Shown here one piece after another: positions 1 to 7,637 of a DNA stretch of 64,000 bases. The notes under the pieces were generated by a model. That model was not told where the DNA came from. It searched no databases and worked only from the letters and a program-made list of their open reading frames with translations. The position numbers and the translations under genes are program-made. The stretch's first letter is position 1; each line of letters opens with the position of its first letter. The stretch comes from Bradyrhizobium hereditatis (GTDB lineage Bacteria; Pseudomonadota; Alphaproteobacteria; Rhizobiales; Xanthobacteraceae). The stretch spans positions 1 through 64,000 of the forward strand of contig NZ_JAGKJK010000021.1 of assembly GCF_020329435.1 (NCBI RefSeq), written 5' to 3'.

Positions 1-1
1 C

Positions 2-211
2 GAGCGGGTCACGACACCAGCCCTCGAAGCGGAGTCCCTTCGCCGGGACGATGGATCAGGTCAGACCGTTACCCATCCAGTGGCGCTTGCGACCACGCGA
101 AACGTAGATTGGTCGGCCTATCCTCTTCAGACCCCATCAGGTGGCGGCCCTGCGCCGACCCCGTACAGAAGCAAGACCCCGGCGAACGGTACGACGCCAA
201 AAAGGGATTGA
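2..211 (+). CDS. Possible C-terminal end of a gene that starts left of the window
   Basis: A reading frame is open from the left edge to a TGA at 209-211 and gives about 69 residues. The last part is rich in Pro, Thr and Gly, as in a low-complexity tail. Third-position GC is only about 60 percent by hand count, lower than in the clear genes nearby, so this may be non-coding. A palindromic repeat begins about 20 bases after the stop, which is where these repeats usually sit relative to gene ends in this window. I do not recognise the protein. The sequence left of the window would settle it. Confidence 0.25.
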   Translation, partial: ERVTTPALEAESLRRDDGSGQTVTHPVALATTRNVDWSAYPLQTPSGGGPAPTPYRSKTPANGTTPKRD

Positions 212-230
212 CCTTCGAAGGCCCGTTACA

Positions 231-349
231 GAAGGATGGGTAGAGCCAACGGGTCCGGCCTTCGGCCGGCCCGATGATAAACTCCGCGAAACCCATCACC
301 GTCGCGGTTGAGAGATTGATGGGTATCGCTTCGCTCCACCCATCCTACA
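231..349. repeat. Palindromic intergenic repeat, family B (GGATGGGT...ACCCATCC)
   Basis: The element opens with AAGGATGGGTAGAGCC and closes with GCTCCACCCATCCTAC, with two inner copies of the ACCCATC/GATGGGT pair. The same layout recurs at 2569-2687 and 20456-20537. The 350-476 stretch between it and the next gene holds only that gene's upstream region. Confidence 0.8.
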
Positions 350-476
350 CACTTGCCATGAGGCGGAAAATTACGCCTCTTCCGACCGCGCTTGTGCAAG
401 CCCTCGCCTGCCGTCTACAGTGCCGGCCAACGAGCCGACTGCGCCCGCGACACTTGCGCAAATGGGAGGAATATCC

Positions 477-1751
477 ATGAAGCACGCCTATATCCCGCGA
501 ACGACGAACTACAACCTCAATCCGGGCGAAGAACTCAACGATTTGCGCATGTCGGACGAGGTGCGGCCGCTCTATGAGCACGTCAAAAAGTTCATCCGCG
601 AGACCGTCGACCCGATGTCGGTCGAATTCATGCGGCTCGGCGAAGGCAAGAAGGACCGCTGGAGCTTTACGCCCGAGCAGCTCGCGGTGCTGCAGAAGGC
701 CAAGGACAAGGCCAAGGAGGAAGGGCTGTGGAACTTCTTCCTGCCCGACGCCGAGACCGGCGAAGGCCTGAAGAATCTCGATTACGCCTATATCGCGGCC
801 GAGCTTGCCAAGAATCCGCTGGCCTCGGAAACCATGAACTGCTCGGCGCCAGATACCGGCAACATGGAAGTGCTGGAGCGCGTCGGCACTAAGGAGCAGA
901 AGGAGAAATGGCTGAAGCCGCTACTCGCCGGCGAGATCCGCTCGGCCTATGCGATGACCGAGCCGAATGTGGCTTCCTCCGACGCCAAGAATATTTCGAC
1001 CACCGCAAAGCTCGTCGGCGATGAGTGGGTGATCAACGGCGAGAAATATTACATCTCCGGCGCCGGCGATCCGCGCTGCAAGATCATGATCGTGATGGTG
1101 AAGACCAATCCCGACGCGCCGCCGAGCAAGCAGCAATCGCAGATCCTGGTGCCAACAGACACGCCCGGCGTGGAAATTCTCGGACCCATGCATGTGTTCG
1201 GCCACGACCATGCGCCGCGCGGCCACATGCACCTGCGCTTCAATAATTGCCGCGTGCCGAAGGAGAATATTTTGCTCGGCGAAGGCCGCGGCTTCGAAAT
1301 CTCGCAGGTACGCCTCGGGCCCGGCCGCATCCATCATTGCATGCGCACGATCGGCAAGGCGGAGAAGGCGCTCGATCTGATGGTGTCGCGCGGCCTGACG
1401 CGCGAAGCCTTCGGCAAGAAGATCGCCCATCTCGGCGGCAATTTGCAGATCATCGCGCAGGCGCGCTGCGAGATCGAGGCAATGCGGCTGATGGTGCTCA
1501 AAGCGGCGAAGGCGATGGATGTGCTTGGCAACAAGGAAGCGCGGATCTGGGTCAGCATGGTCAAGGCGATGGTGCCGGAGCGCACCTGCAAGATCATCGA
1601 CCAGGCGATCCAGATGCACGGCGCGACCGGCATCTCGCAGTGGAGCCCGCTCGGCGAGATGTACCAGGACGTCCGCCACCTCCGCTTCGCGGACGGTCCG
1701 GACGAGGTGCACTGGATGGTGGTCGGACGGCATGAACTGAGCATGCCGTAG
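477..1751 (+). CDS. Acyl-CoA dehydrogenase family protein
   Basis: FAD-dependent alpha,beta-dehydrogenation of an acyl-CoA, passing electrons to ETF; cytoplasmic. The protein is 424 residues. It has the N-terminal helical domain, then the mid-domain motif YAMTEPNVASSDAKN around residue 170, a HVFGHDHAPRGH stretch typical of the ACAD10/11-like branch, and a C-terminal helical domain ending in MHGATGIS and ADGPDEVHWMVVGRHEL. I chose ATG 477 because GGGAGGA at 464-470 lies six bases upstream; an upstream GTG at 420 adds 19 unconvincing residues. It opens a run of catabolic genes that includes a monooxygenase and a thiolase. The substrate cannot be read from the sequence; medium or long branched acyl-CoA is possible by family. 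Confidence 0.9.
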   Translation: MKHAYIPRTTNYNLNPGEELNDLRMSDEVRPLYEHVKKFIRETVDPMSVEFMRLGEGKKDRWSFTPEQLAVLQKAKDKAKEEGLWNFFLPDAETGEGLKNLDYAYIAAELAKNPLASETMNCSAPDTGNMEVLERVGTKEQKEKWLKPLLAGEIRSAYAMTEPNVASSDAKNISTTAKLVGDEWVINGEKYYISGAGDPRCKIMIVMVKTNPDAPPSKQQSQILVPTDTPGVEILGPMHVFGHDHAPRGHMHLRFNNCRVPKENILLGEGRGFEISQVRLGPGRIHHCMRTIGKAEKALDLMVSRGLTREAFGKKIAHLGGNLQIIAQARCEIEAMRLMVLKAAKAMDVLGNKEARIWVSMVKAMVPERTCKIIDQAIQMHGATGISQWSPLGEMYQDVRHLRFADGPDEVHWMVVGRHELSMP

Positions 1752-1755
1752 ACTT

Positions 1756-1898
1756 CTCTCCCTCTCCCCGTTCTTCACGGGGAGAGGGTCGGGGTGAGGG
1801 GTTGCTTCCGCAGAAGCAGCAGGCAGCGAGTTCGCGGAGACTCCCCCTCACCCGCCGCGCTCCCGCGCGTCGGCCTCTCCCCGCAAGCGGGGCGAGGC
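1756..1898. repeat. Palindromic intergenic repeat, family C (CTCTCCCC...GGGGAGAG)
   Basis: It contains the hairpin CTCTCCCC-GTTCTTCAC-GGGGAGAG followed by GGTCGGGGTGAGGGG, then the complementary CCCCCTCACCC and a second small hairpin CTCTCCCCGCAAGCGGGGCGAG. A second copy lies at 45288-45408. It fills the gap between two co-directional genes and could act as a terminator or an mRNA-stabilising hairpin; this is inferred from position. Confidence 0.8.
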
Positions 1899-1925
1899 AC
1901 GGACCCCGCCGAACCAGGTAGTCCC

Positions 1926-2543
1926 ATGCAATACGCCCCCAGCGATCTCAAACCCCGTGAGCGCTACAAGGTGCTCACCTCCTTCGTGCTGCCGCGGCCA
2001 ATCGCGTGGGTGACCTCGATCGGACCGACCGGCGTTGTCAACGCAGCGCCGTTCAGCTTCTTCAACGTGTTCTGCGAGGATCCGCCGCTCTGCATGTTCG
2101 CCGCTAACTTAAGGCCCGACGGCCGTATCAAGGACACGGTGATCAACATCCGGCGGACGGCTGAATTCGTCGTCAACATGACTGACGAGCCGCTGGCGCG
2201 CGCGATGCATGAGAGTAGCGGCGACTTTCCGCCTGATATCGGCGAGCCGGATTACCTGAACCTGAAGCTGGCGCCTTCGACGAAGATCGGCGTTCCGCGG
2301 CTGGCGGATGCGCCGTTTGCGATGGAGTGCAAGACCTGGAAGGAGATCGACGTCAATGGCGACCGCCTCCTCGTCATGGGTGAAGGGATCCACTTCCACA
2401 TCCGCGACGAATTGTGGGACCACGCCGCGATGCGCGTGCACATGGAGCGCTATCACCCGATCGGCCGCATGTTCGCCGACCGTTATTGCCGAACCGATGA
2501 TCGCGTGGTGTTTCCACCGGCCGAGGGAGCCATCGCGCGCTGA
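1926..2543 (+). CDS. Flavin reductase-like domain protein (FMN-binding split barrel)
   Basis: A 205-residue member of the flavin reductase-like/DIM6-NTAB family, which binds FMN and often supplies reduced flavin to a monooxygenase or acts as a small flavoprotein. The N-terminal part carries the family signature: VLPRPIAWVTSIGPTGVVNAAPFS, then FNVFCEDPPLCMF, and later TAEFVVNM. The start at ATG 1926 is chosen because the split-barrel homology begins right after it; the frame is open upstream only through the repeat. It follows the acyl-CoA dehydrogenase on the same strand. A partnership with the nearby flavin monooxygenase is possible, but that class uses tightly bound FAD and needs no reductase, so the role is open. 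Confidence 0.85.
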   Translation: MQYAPSDLKPRERYKVLTSFVLPRPIAWVTSIGPTGVVNAAPFSFFNVFCEDPPLCMFAANLRPDGRIKDTVINIRRTAEFVVNMTDEPLARAMHESSGDFPPDIGEPDYLNLKLAPSTKIGVPRLADAPFAMECKTWKEIDVNGDRLLVMGEGIHFHIRDELWDHAAMRVHMERYHPIGRMFADRYCRTDDRVVFPPAEGAIAR

Positions 2544-2561
2544 AGCGCCGGGAACGGACCC

Positions 2562-3437
2562 TTAGGCCGTAGGATGGGTGGAGCGAAAGCGATACCCATC
2601 ATGCCTCCGCGCAAGAGATTGATGGGTTTCGCGGAGTTTATCATCGGGCCGGCCAGCGGCCGGACCCGTTGGCTCCACCCATCCTACGCCGTCACCGGCC
2701 GGTGCGCGCGCAGAAACGACCGTATCTGCCGCACCGCGAGTGGCACCCTCTCCTTCGGCTCCTTCCAACAGGCTGACCTCCGCGTTCGGCGCCAGCAGCG
2801 CGCTCTCCATGGCAACCGCATATGGATGCGCCGGGATGTCGTCGGGCAGGATCAAGACCGGTGTCCGGCATTGGCGGACGAAATCGCGCGTCACGGTGAA
2901 GACGAAATCCGGATTGGTGCGATACATCTTCGTCAGGAATTTCTCGGCCTGCTCCATGGTAATGTCGGGCCGGCGCTCGACGAGCTGCGGGGCCCAGCCC
3001 TTCATGTTGTTGTCGTAGAACAGGTCGCGCATCTCGGGGCGTGAGCCTGAGGGCATCGCGAGCACCGCGGCAACGACGCGATCCGGCGCGCGCTTGATGA
3101 GATTCCAGATCAAGGGACCGCCGATGCAGAAGCCGAGCACCATGAATTTTTCGAAGCCGAGATGATCCATCAGCGCGAGCTGATCATCGGTGTGGGAGTC
3201 CCAGGGTCGCTCGATCTCGAGCGGGCCTGTGGACTGGCCGGGCGGTGCGTTGCGCAGGTCGTAGGCGATGCAGCGGTATTCGTTGCCAAATTCCTTGATG
3301 GCGTTGAACGGTGGGTAATCACCGGTGATGCCAGATATGTTCGAGTTCAATCCGCCGCCCGCGATTAGAAGCAGCGGATAGCCGGCGCCGGCTTCCTCGT
3401 AATGAATGCGGACGGCGCCTTTTTCGAAGAAGCTCAT
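2562..3437 (-). CDS. Alpha/beta hydrolase, C-terminus altered by a frameshift
   Basis: An alpha/beta-fold hydrolase of unknown substrate. The N-terminal 220 or so residues look normal: PLLLIAGGG near residue 22, DLRNAPPGQS, and FCIGGP in place of the usual nucleophile elbow G-x-S-x-G, so the nucleophile would be Cys. From about position 2768 leftwards the frame reads a Gly/Ala-rich tail that runs into a palindromic repeat. In the neighbouring frame the same DNA reads WKEPKERVPLAVRQIRSFL then RAHRPVTA and stops at TAG 2686-2684, which looks like a genuine hydrolase C-terminus. A net +1 or -2 (or -5) change near 2768 therefore separates the two parts. The intact gene would be 2684-3437. It may be a real mutation or a sequencing error. 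Confidence 0.75.
   Translation of the reverse strand: MSFFEKGAVRIHYEEAGAGYPLLLIAGGGLNSNISGITGDYPPFNAIKEFGNEYRCIAYDLRNAPPGQSTGPLEIERPWDSHTDDQLALMDHLGFEKFMVLGFCIGGPLIWNLIKRAPDRVVAAVLAMPSGSRPEMRDLFYDNNMKGWAPQLVERRPDITMEQAEKFLTKMYRTNPDFVFTVTRDFVRQCRTPVLILPDDIPAHPYAVAMESALLAPNAEVSLLEGAEGEGATRGAADTVVSARAPAGDGVGWVEPTGPAAGRPDDKLRETHQSLARRHDGYRFRSTHPTA
2569..2687. repeat. Palindromic intergenic repeat, family B
   Basis: GTAGGATGGGTGGAGCG at the left edge pairs with GGCTCCACCCATCCTAC at the right edge, with inner ATACCCATCAT and TGATGGGTTTCGC arms. It lies between two convergent genes. Its right edge supplies an in-frame TAG to the ancestral frame of the minus-strand hydrolase next to it. Confidence 0.85.
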
Positions 3438-3449
3438 AGTGTCTCCCCC

Positions 3450-4343
3450 TCACCCCTTCGCTAGCTCGCCGATCTTGTCCTGCGTCTTCGTATCGAAATC
3501 ACTGGCATCGTGCCGCTCGTGCAGCTGGCTGGCCGGATCGCCGGAGATACGGTTGACCATGCGGCCGCGCCTCACGGCGGGGCGCTTGGCGATCGCATCG
3601 GTCCAGCGCTGCACGTTCTTGTATTCGTGCACCGACAGGAATTCGCCGGCGCCATAGACCAGGCCCTTGGCGAGCGCGCCGTACCACGGCCAGATCGCCA
3701 TGTCGGCGATGGTGTAGTCCTTGCCGGCGAGATATTCATTGTCCGCGAGACGGCGGTCGAGCACGTCGAGCTGGCGCTTCACTTCCATGGCGTAGCGATC
3801 GATGGCGTATTCGATCTTGGTCGGCGCGTAGGCGTAGAAATGGCCGAAGCCGCCGCCGAGGAATGGCGCGCTGCCCATTTGCCAGAACAGCCATGACAGG
3901 CACTCGGCACGCGCCGCGCCGCCTGCGGGGAGAAACGCGCCGAATTTTTCGGCGAGATGCATCAGGATCGCTCCCGACTCGAACACGCGGATTGGCTCCG
4001 GCCCGCTGCGGTCCATCAGCGCGGGGATCTTCGAGTTCGGATTGACCGCGACAAAGCCGCTGCCGAACTGGTTGCCGTCGATCTTGATCAGCCAGGCGTC
4101 GTACTCCGCGCCGCTGTGACCGGCAGCCAAAAGCTCCTCGAACATGACCGTGACCTTGACGCCGTTCGGCGTCGCCAGCGAATAGAGCTGGAACGGATGG
4201 CGACCGATGGGCAGCTCGGCTTCATGCGTGGGACCGGCGATCGGGCGATTGATGCTGGCGAAACGGCCGCCGCTTGCCTTGTTCCAGGTCCAGACTCTTG
4301 GCGGGACGTATTCGACTGAAGGGTTGACGGGGGCGTCGGTCAT
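3450..4343 (-). CDS. yghU: Glutathione-dependent disulfide-bond oxidoreductase, YghU type
   Basis: A 297-residue glutathione-transferase-fold protein of the YghU/Ure2p-like group, which reduces small disulfides with glutathione and has weak peroxidase activity. The long N-terminal lead VWTWNKASGGRFASINRPIAGP, the thioredoxin-like start YSLATPNGVKVTVMFEELL, the NPNSKIPAL and RVFESGAILMHLAEKFG motifs and the C-terminal QLHERHDASDF all match E. coli YghU closely along its length (288 residues there). It starts 12 bases before the hydrolase gene on the same strand and lies just downstream of the flavin monooxygenase gene, so it may share a transcript with them and protect against electrophiles made by that pathway (inferred). 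Confidence 0.92.
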   Translation of the reverse strand: MTDAPVNPSVEYVPPRVWTWNKASGGRFASINRPIAGPTHEAELPIGRHPFQLYSLATPNGVKVTVMFEELLAAGHSGAEYDAWLIKIDGNQFGSGFVAVNPNSKIPALMDRSGPEPIRVFESGAILMHLAEKFGAFLPAGGAARAECLSWLFWQMGSAPFLGGGFGHFYAYAPTKIEYAIDRYAMEVKRQLDVLDRRLADNEYLAGKDYTIADMAIWPWYGALAKGLVYGAGEFLSVHEYKNVQRWTDAIAKRPAVRRGRMVNRISGDPASQLHERHDASDFDTKTQDKIGELAKG

Positions 4344-4389
4344 TCATTTTTCTCCAGAATCGTAGGGCCGGCAAAGGCGCGTTTTCGCC

Positions 4390-4443
4390 GTGCCCACCAT
4401 TTGATTGTCGCGTTGCATATGGTGGGCACGCTACGCTTTGCCC
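4390..4443. repeat. Palindromic intergenic repeat (GTGCCCACCAT/ATGGTGGGCAC)
   Basis: Perfect 11-base arms at 4390-4400 and 4419-4429, followed by GCTACGCTTTGCCCACC. This is a different family from the GGATGGGT repeats. It lies between two minus-strand genes. Confidence 0.75.
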
Positions 4444-4459
4444 ACCCTGCGGCAGCGGC

Positions 4460-6118
4460 TTACGACGCCGCCACCTTGCGCGGCGCCTCTGCTCGCTCCA
4501 TCACAAATCCCTGATAGCCCTTGGCCGCGACGTCGTTGCAGATCTGCCTGTAGGGGCCGACGCCGCCGATATAGGGCATGAAGATGCGCGGCTTGCCGGG
4601 AACGTTGGCGCCCATGTACCAGGAATTGGCCTGCGGATAGAGCGTCGTGTTGGCGACCTCGTTGACATGGTCGACCCATTTGTCCTCGGCGTCCCTGTCC
4701 GCTTCCATGGTGTCGAGCCCGCGACCCCGCATATAGGCGAGACAATCGGCGATCCAGTCGACGTGCTGCTCGATCGACACGATCATGTTCGACAGCACCG
4801 ACGGACTGCCGGGGCCCGTGATGATGAAGAGATTGGGAAAGCCGGCGCTCATCAGGCCGAGATAGGTGCGTGGGCCGGCCGCCCATTTCTGGTTCAGCGT
4901 CTGCCCGCCACGTCCCCTAATATCGATCTTCGCGACCGATCCCGTCATCGCGTCGAAGCCGGTCGCCAGCACCAGCGCGTCGACCTCGTAGTCCTTGCCG
5001 GCGACGCGCACGGCGGTTTCGGTGATCTCCTCGATCGGGTTCGACCTGATGTCGACCAGCGTCACATGGGGACGGTTGAAGGTCGCGAAATAATCGGTGT
5101 CGATGCAGATCCGCTTGGAGCCGATCGGATGGTTGTTCGGCTGCAGCAGCTTTGCCGTCTCCGGGTCCTTGACGATCTCGGCAATCTTCTCGCGTACGAA
5201 ATTGGCCGCGGTGTCGTTCGCCGCCTTGTCGAGCGCGAGATTGTTATAGACCGACATGAAGGTGAGGCCGCCGCGCTCCCAGCGCGCCTCATATTTTGCT
5301 CGGCGCTCATTATCGCCGTCGTCGAGCGCGCCGCGATCAGGCATCTCCGTATAAATGCCATTCTTCGCGACTTCGCGGGCAAAGCGCCTGATCTCGGGAT
5401 AGTTATCGCGAAACTTCTTCCGCTCTGCCTCGGTCAGCGGCGCGTTGCGGGCGGGAATGGAGAAATTTGCGGTGCGCTGGAATACCGTGAGACGACTAGC
5501 CTGCTCGGCAATGACAGGGACCGACTGGATGCCGGACGATCCCGTGCCGATGACGCCGACGCGCAGGCCGGTGAAATCGACCGCTTCATGCGGCCAGTGA
5601 CCGGTGTGGTAGACCTTGCCCTTGAACCTATCGAGGCCCTTGATATCAGGCATCCGCGCGTTGGAGAGGCAGCCGGTGGCGAGTACCACAAACTTTGCGG
5701 TCACCGTTTTGCCGTCTGATGTTGTGACTGACCAGAGATTGGTGGCCTCGTCGAATTCAGCGCTTTCAACGCGGGTGTCGAACTGGATGTCTTTCCGCAG
5801 ATCGAAGCGATCGGCGACATGGTTGGCGTACTTCAAAATCTCCGGCTGCGGCGCGTAGCGCTCACTCCAGTCCCATTCCTGCTGCAGCTCGTCGGAGAAC
5901 GAATAGGAATATTGCATGCTCTCGACATCGCAGCGCGCGCCGGGATAACGGTTCCAGTACCAGGTGCCGCCAACGCCCGAGCCCTGCTCGTAGACCCGCG
6001 CCGTCATCCCCTGCCCGCGCAACCGGTGCAACATATACATGCCGGCAAATCCTGCGCCGACCACGACGACGTCGTAGGCCCCGGATGGCTTGGTGGTAAC
6101 GGAAGAAGTGGCGGACAT
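4460..6118 (-). CDS. Flavin-containing monooxygenase, Baeyer-Villiger type
   Basis: A 552-residue FAD- and NADPH-dependent monooxygenase of the cyclohexanone/phenylacetone monooxygenase class, expected to turn a ketone into an ester or lactone. The first Rossmann motif is GAGFAG at residues 21-26, the Baeyer-Villiger fingerprint is FKGKVYHTGHWP at 165-176, and the second Rossmann motif is GTGSSG at 191-196; GTWYWNRYPGARCD (51-64) is also typical. Length matches the family. It heads a minus-strand run with the GST and the hydrolase, which could open the ester or lactone. The neighbouring acyl-CoA dehydrogenase and thiolase could then process the chain (inferred). Confidence 0.9.
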   Translation of the reverse strand: MSATSSVTTKPSGAYDVVVVGAGFAGMYMLHRLRGQGMTARVYEQGSGVGGTWYWNRYPGARCDVESMQYSYSFSDELQQEWDWSERYAPQPEILKYANHVADRFDLRKDIQFDTRVESAEFDEATNLWSVTTSDGKTVTAKFVVLATGCLSNARMPDIKGLDRFKGKVYHTGHWPHEAVDFTGLRVGVIGTGSSGIQSVPVIAEQASRLTVFQRTANFSIPARNAPLTEAERKKFRDNYPEIRRFAREVAKNGIYTEMPDRGALDDGDNERRAKYEARWERGGLTFMSVYNNLALDKAANDTAANFVREKIAEIVKDPETAKLLQPNNHPIGSKRICIDTDYFATFNRPHVTLVDIRSNPIEEITETAVRVAGKDYEVDALVLATGFDAMTGSVAKIDIRGRGGQTLNQKWAAGPRTYLGLMSAGFPNLFIITGPGSPSVLSNMIVSIEQHVDWIADCLAYMRGRGLDTMEADRDAEDKWVDHVNEVANTTLYPQANSWYMGANVPGKPRIFMPYIGGVGPYRQICNDVAAKGYQGFVMERAEAPRKVAAS

Positions 6119-6347
6119 ACAGACGGGCTCCCTTAAAGGTTATCTCTTGATTTGGTGCCAGCATTCTCTCCGCAGCGTGAAAGCGCAAGACGCAAATCGG
6201 CGGCATGGCATTGCATATTTTGCGCGGTGGAATGTTCGCCCCTGATGGCGGGGAGCGAGACCGCTTGGCATGCAAGCCTTCGATGGGCTAGCGTCTCGCG
6301 GAAAGCCGAGCAGCAACCACCGAATGCTGCCGCCGGGAGGACAAGCC

Positions 6348-7481
6348 ATGAAATCGCCGATCTGCGAGATGCTGGACATCGAGTTTCCGCTGCTCGCCTT
6401 CAGCCATTGCCGCGACGTGGTTGCAGCCGTCAGCCGCGCCGGTGGTTTCGGCGTGCTGGGCGCGACCACGCATTCGCCTGAAACGATCGAGCAGGAACTG
6501 AAGTGGATCGACGATCACACCGATGGCAAGCCTTACGGGCTCGACGTGCTGATCCCCGAGAACATTTCGACCGCCGGCGAAAAGGACGTCACCTGGAAGA
6601 GCCTGGAGGCACGGATCTCGCAGGAGCATCGCGACTTCACCCGCAACCTCCTCAAGAAATACGGCGTCGAGCTGACCACGACCAATGTCGCCGACAACCA
6701 GCCGCAGCCGTTCGATGCGCAGCGCGCGCTTGATGTGCTCGAGGTCTCGTTCCGCCATCCGATCAAGCTGATCGCAAATGCGCTTGGCGTGCCGCCGAAA
6801 GCGATGATCGACATGGGCCGCAAGCATGGCGTGCCGGTTGCAGCCCTCGTCGGTTCAAAGGAGCACGCCCTGCGCCAGGTCGCGGCCGGTGTCGATATCC
6901 TGGTGGCGCAGGGCACCGAAGCCGGCGGCCATTGCGGCGAAGTCTCGACCATGGTGCTGGTGCCCGAGGTGATCAAGGCGATCAAGGCTATCAGCGATGT
7001 GCCGGTGCTGGCGGCGGGCGGCATCATGACCGGGCGGCAGATGGCGGCCTGCATGGCGATGGGCGCGGCGGGCGCCTGGACCGGATCAGTGTGGCTGGCG
7101 ACGGTGGAGTCGGAAACCACCGAGATCTTCCGCGAGAAGATGATCGCGGCCTCTTCGCGCGATGCGGTGCGCTCGAAAGGACGCACGGGAAAGCCGGCGC
7201 GGCAGTTGCGTTCGGTGTGGACCGATGCGTGGGATCGCAGTCCCGACAGCCCGGGCGCGCTGCCGATGCCGCTGCAAAGCATCATCAGTCGCGATGCCTT
7301 CAACTCGATCGACCGCGCGGCCGCCGCCGGCAATGTGCAGGCGCGCGATCTCGTCAGCTATTTCGTCGGCCAGGGCGTCGGCCTGATCGACAGCGTGAAA
7401 TCCGCCGGCGCCGTGGTGCAGGAATTCAAGGAGGATTTTGCCGATGCGGTGGAGCATATGAATATGCTGATGGAGGAGTGA
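6348..7481 (+). CDS. Nitronate monooxygenase family protein (2-nitropropane dioxygenase-like)
   Basis: A 377-residue FMN-dependent TIM-barrel protein. The start MKSPICEMLDIEFPLLAF is preceded by GGGAGG at 6335-6340. AVSRAGGFGVLG near residue 32 and GTEAGGHCGEVSTMVLVPEV near 200 are family signatures of the FMN-binding barrel, and VLAAGGIMTGRQMAACMAMGA follows as the phosphate-binding part. The catalytic His of true nitronate monooxygenases corresponds to the GGHCGE motif. Members in catabolic clusters may be NADH:quinone reductases or enoate-type enzymes instead, so the reaction is not certain. It is divergent from the Baeyer-Villiger gene across 229 bases and is followed by the thiolase on the same strand. 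Confidence 0.85.
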   Translation: MKSPICEMLDIEFPLLAFSHCRDVVAAVSRAGGFGVLGATTHSPETIEQELKWIDDHTDGKPYGLDVLIPENISTAGEKDVTWKSLEARISQEHRDFTRNLLKKYGVELTTTNVADNQPQPFDAQRALDVLEVSFRHPIKLIANALGVPPKAMIDMGRKHGVPVAALVGSKEHALRQVAAGVDILVAQGTEAGGHCGEVSTMVLVPEVIKAIKAISDVPVLAAGGIMTGRQMAACMAMGAAGAWTGSVWLATVESETTEIFREKMIAASSRDAVRSKGRTGKPARQLRSVWTDAWDRSPDSPGALPMPLQSIISRDAFNSIDRAAAAGNVQARDLVSYFVGQGVGLIDSVKSAGAVVQEFKEDFADAVEHMNMLMEE

Positions 7482-7489
7482 ATTTATCC

Positions 7490-7607
7490 CCTCATGGTGA
7501 GGAGGCGCGAAGCGCCGTCTCCGGACGATGCTTCGCATCGCCGGGCGAACCATGAGGCCCGCGGCCCATCCTTCGAGACGCCGCTTCGCGGCTCGTCAGG
7601 ATGAGGT
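7490..7607. repeat. Palindromic intergenic repeat, family A (CTCATCCTGAGGAG...CTCGAAGGATG)
   Basis: Composed of CCTCATGGTGAGGAGGCGCG, GCGAACCATGAGGC, CCATCCTTCGAGACGC and CGTCAGGATGAGG. It is one of six or more copies in the window and fills the gap between the two co-directional genes. Confidence 0.85.
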
Positions 7608-7637
7608 TTGAAGAAATCTGAAAGAGAACAAGAAAAA

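Noticed and set aside
2562..2767. Gly/Ala-rich C-terminal extension of the hydrolase as a new domain
   Set aside because: It is better explained by a frameshift, because the neighbouring frame gives a normal end.
4667..5719. Plus-strand frame of 350 residues
   Set aside because: Antisense to the Baeyer-Villiger monooxygenase, whose motifs are clear.
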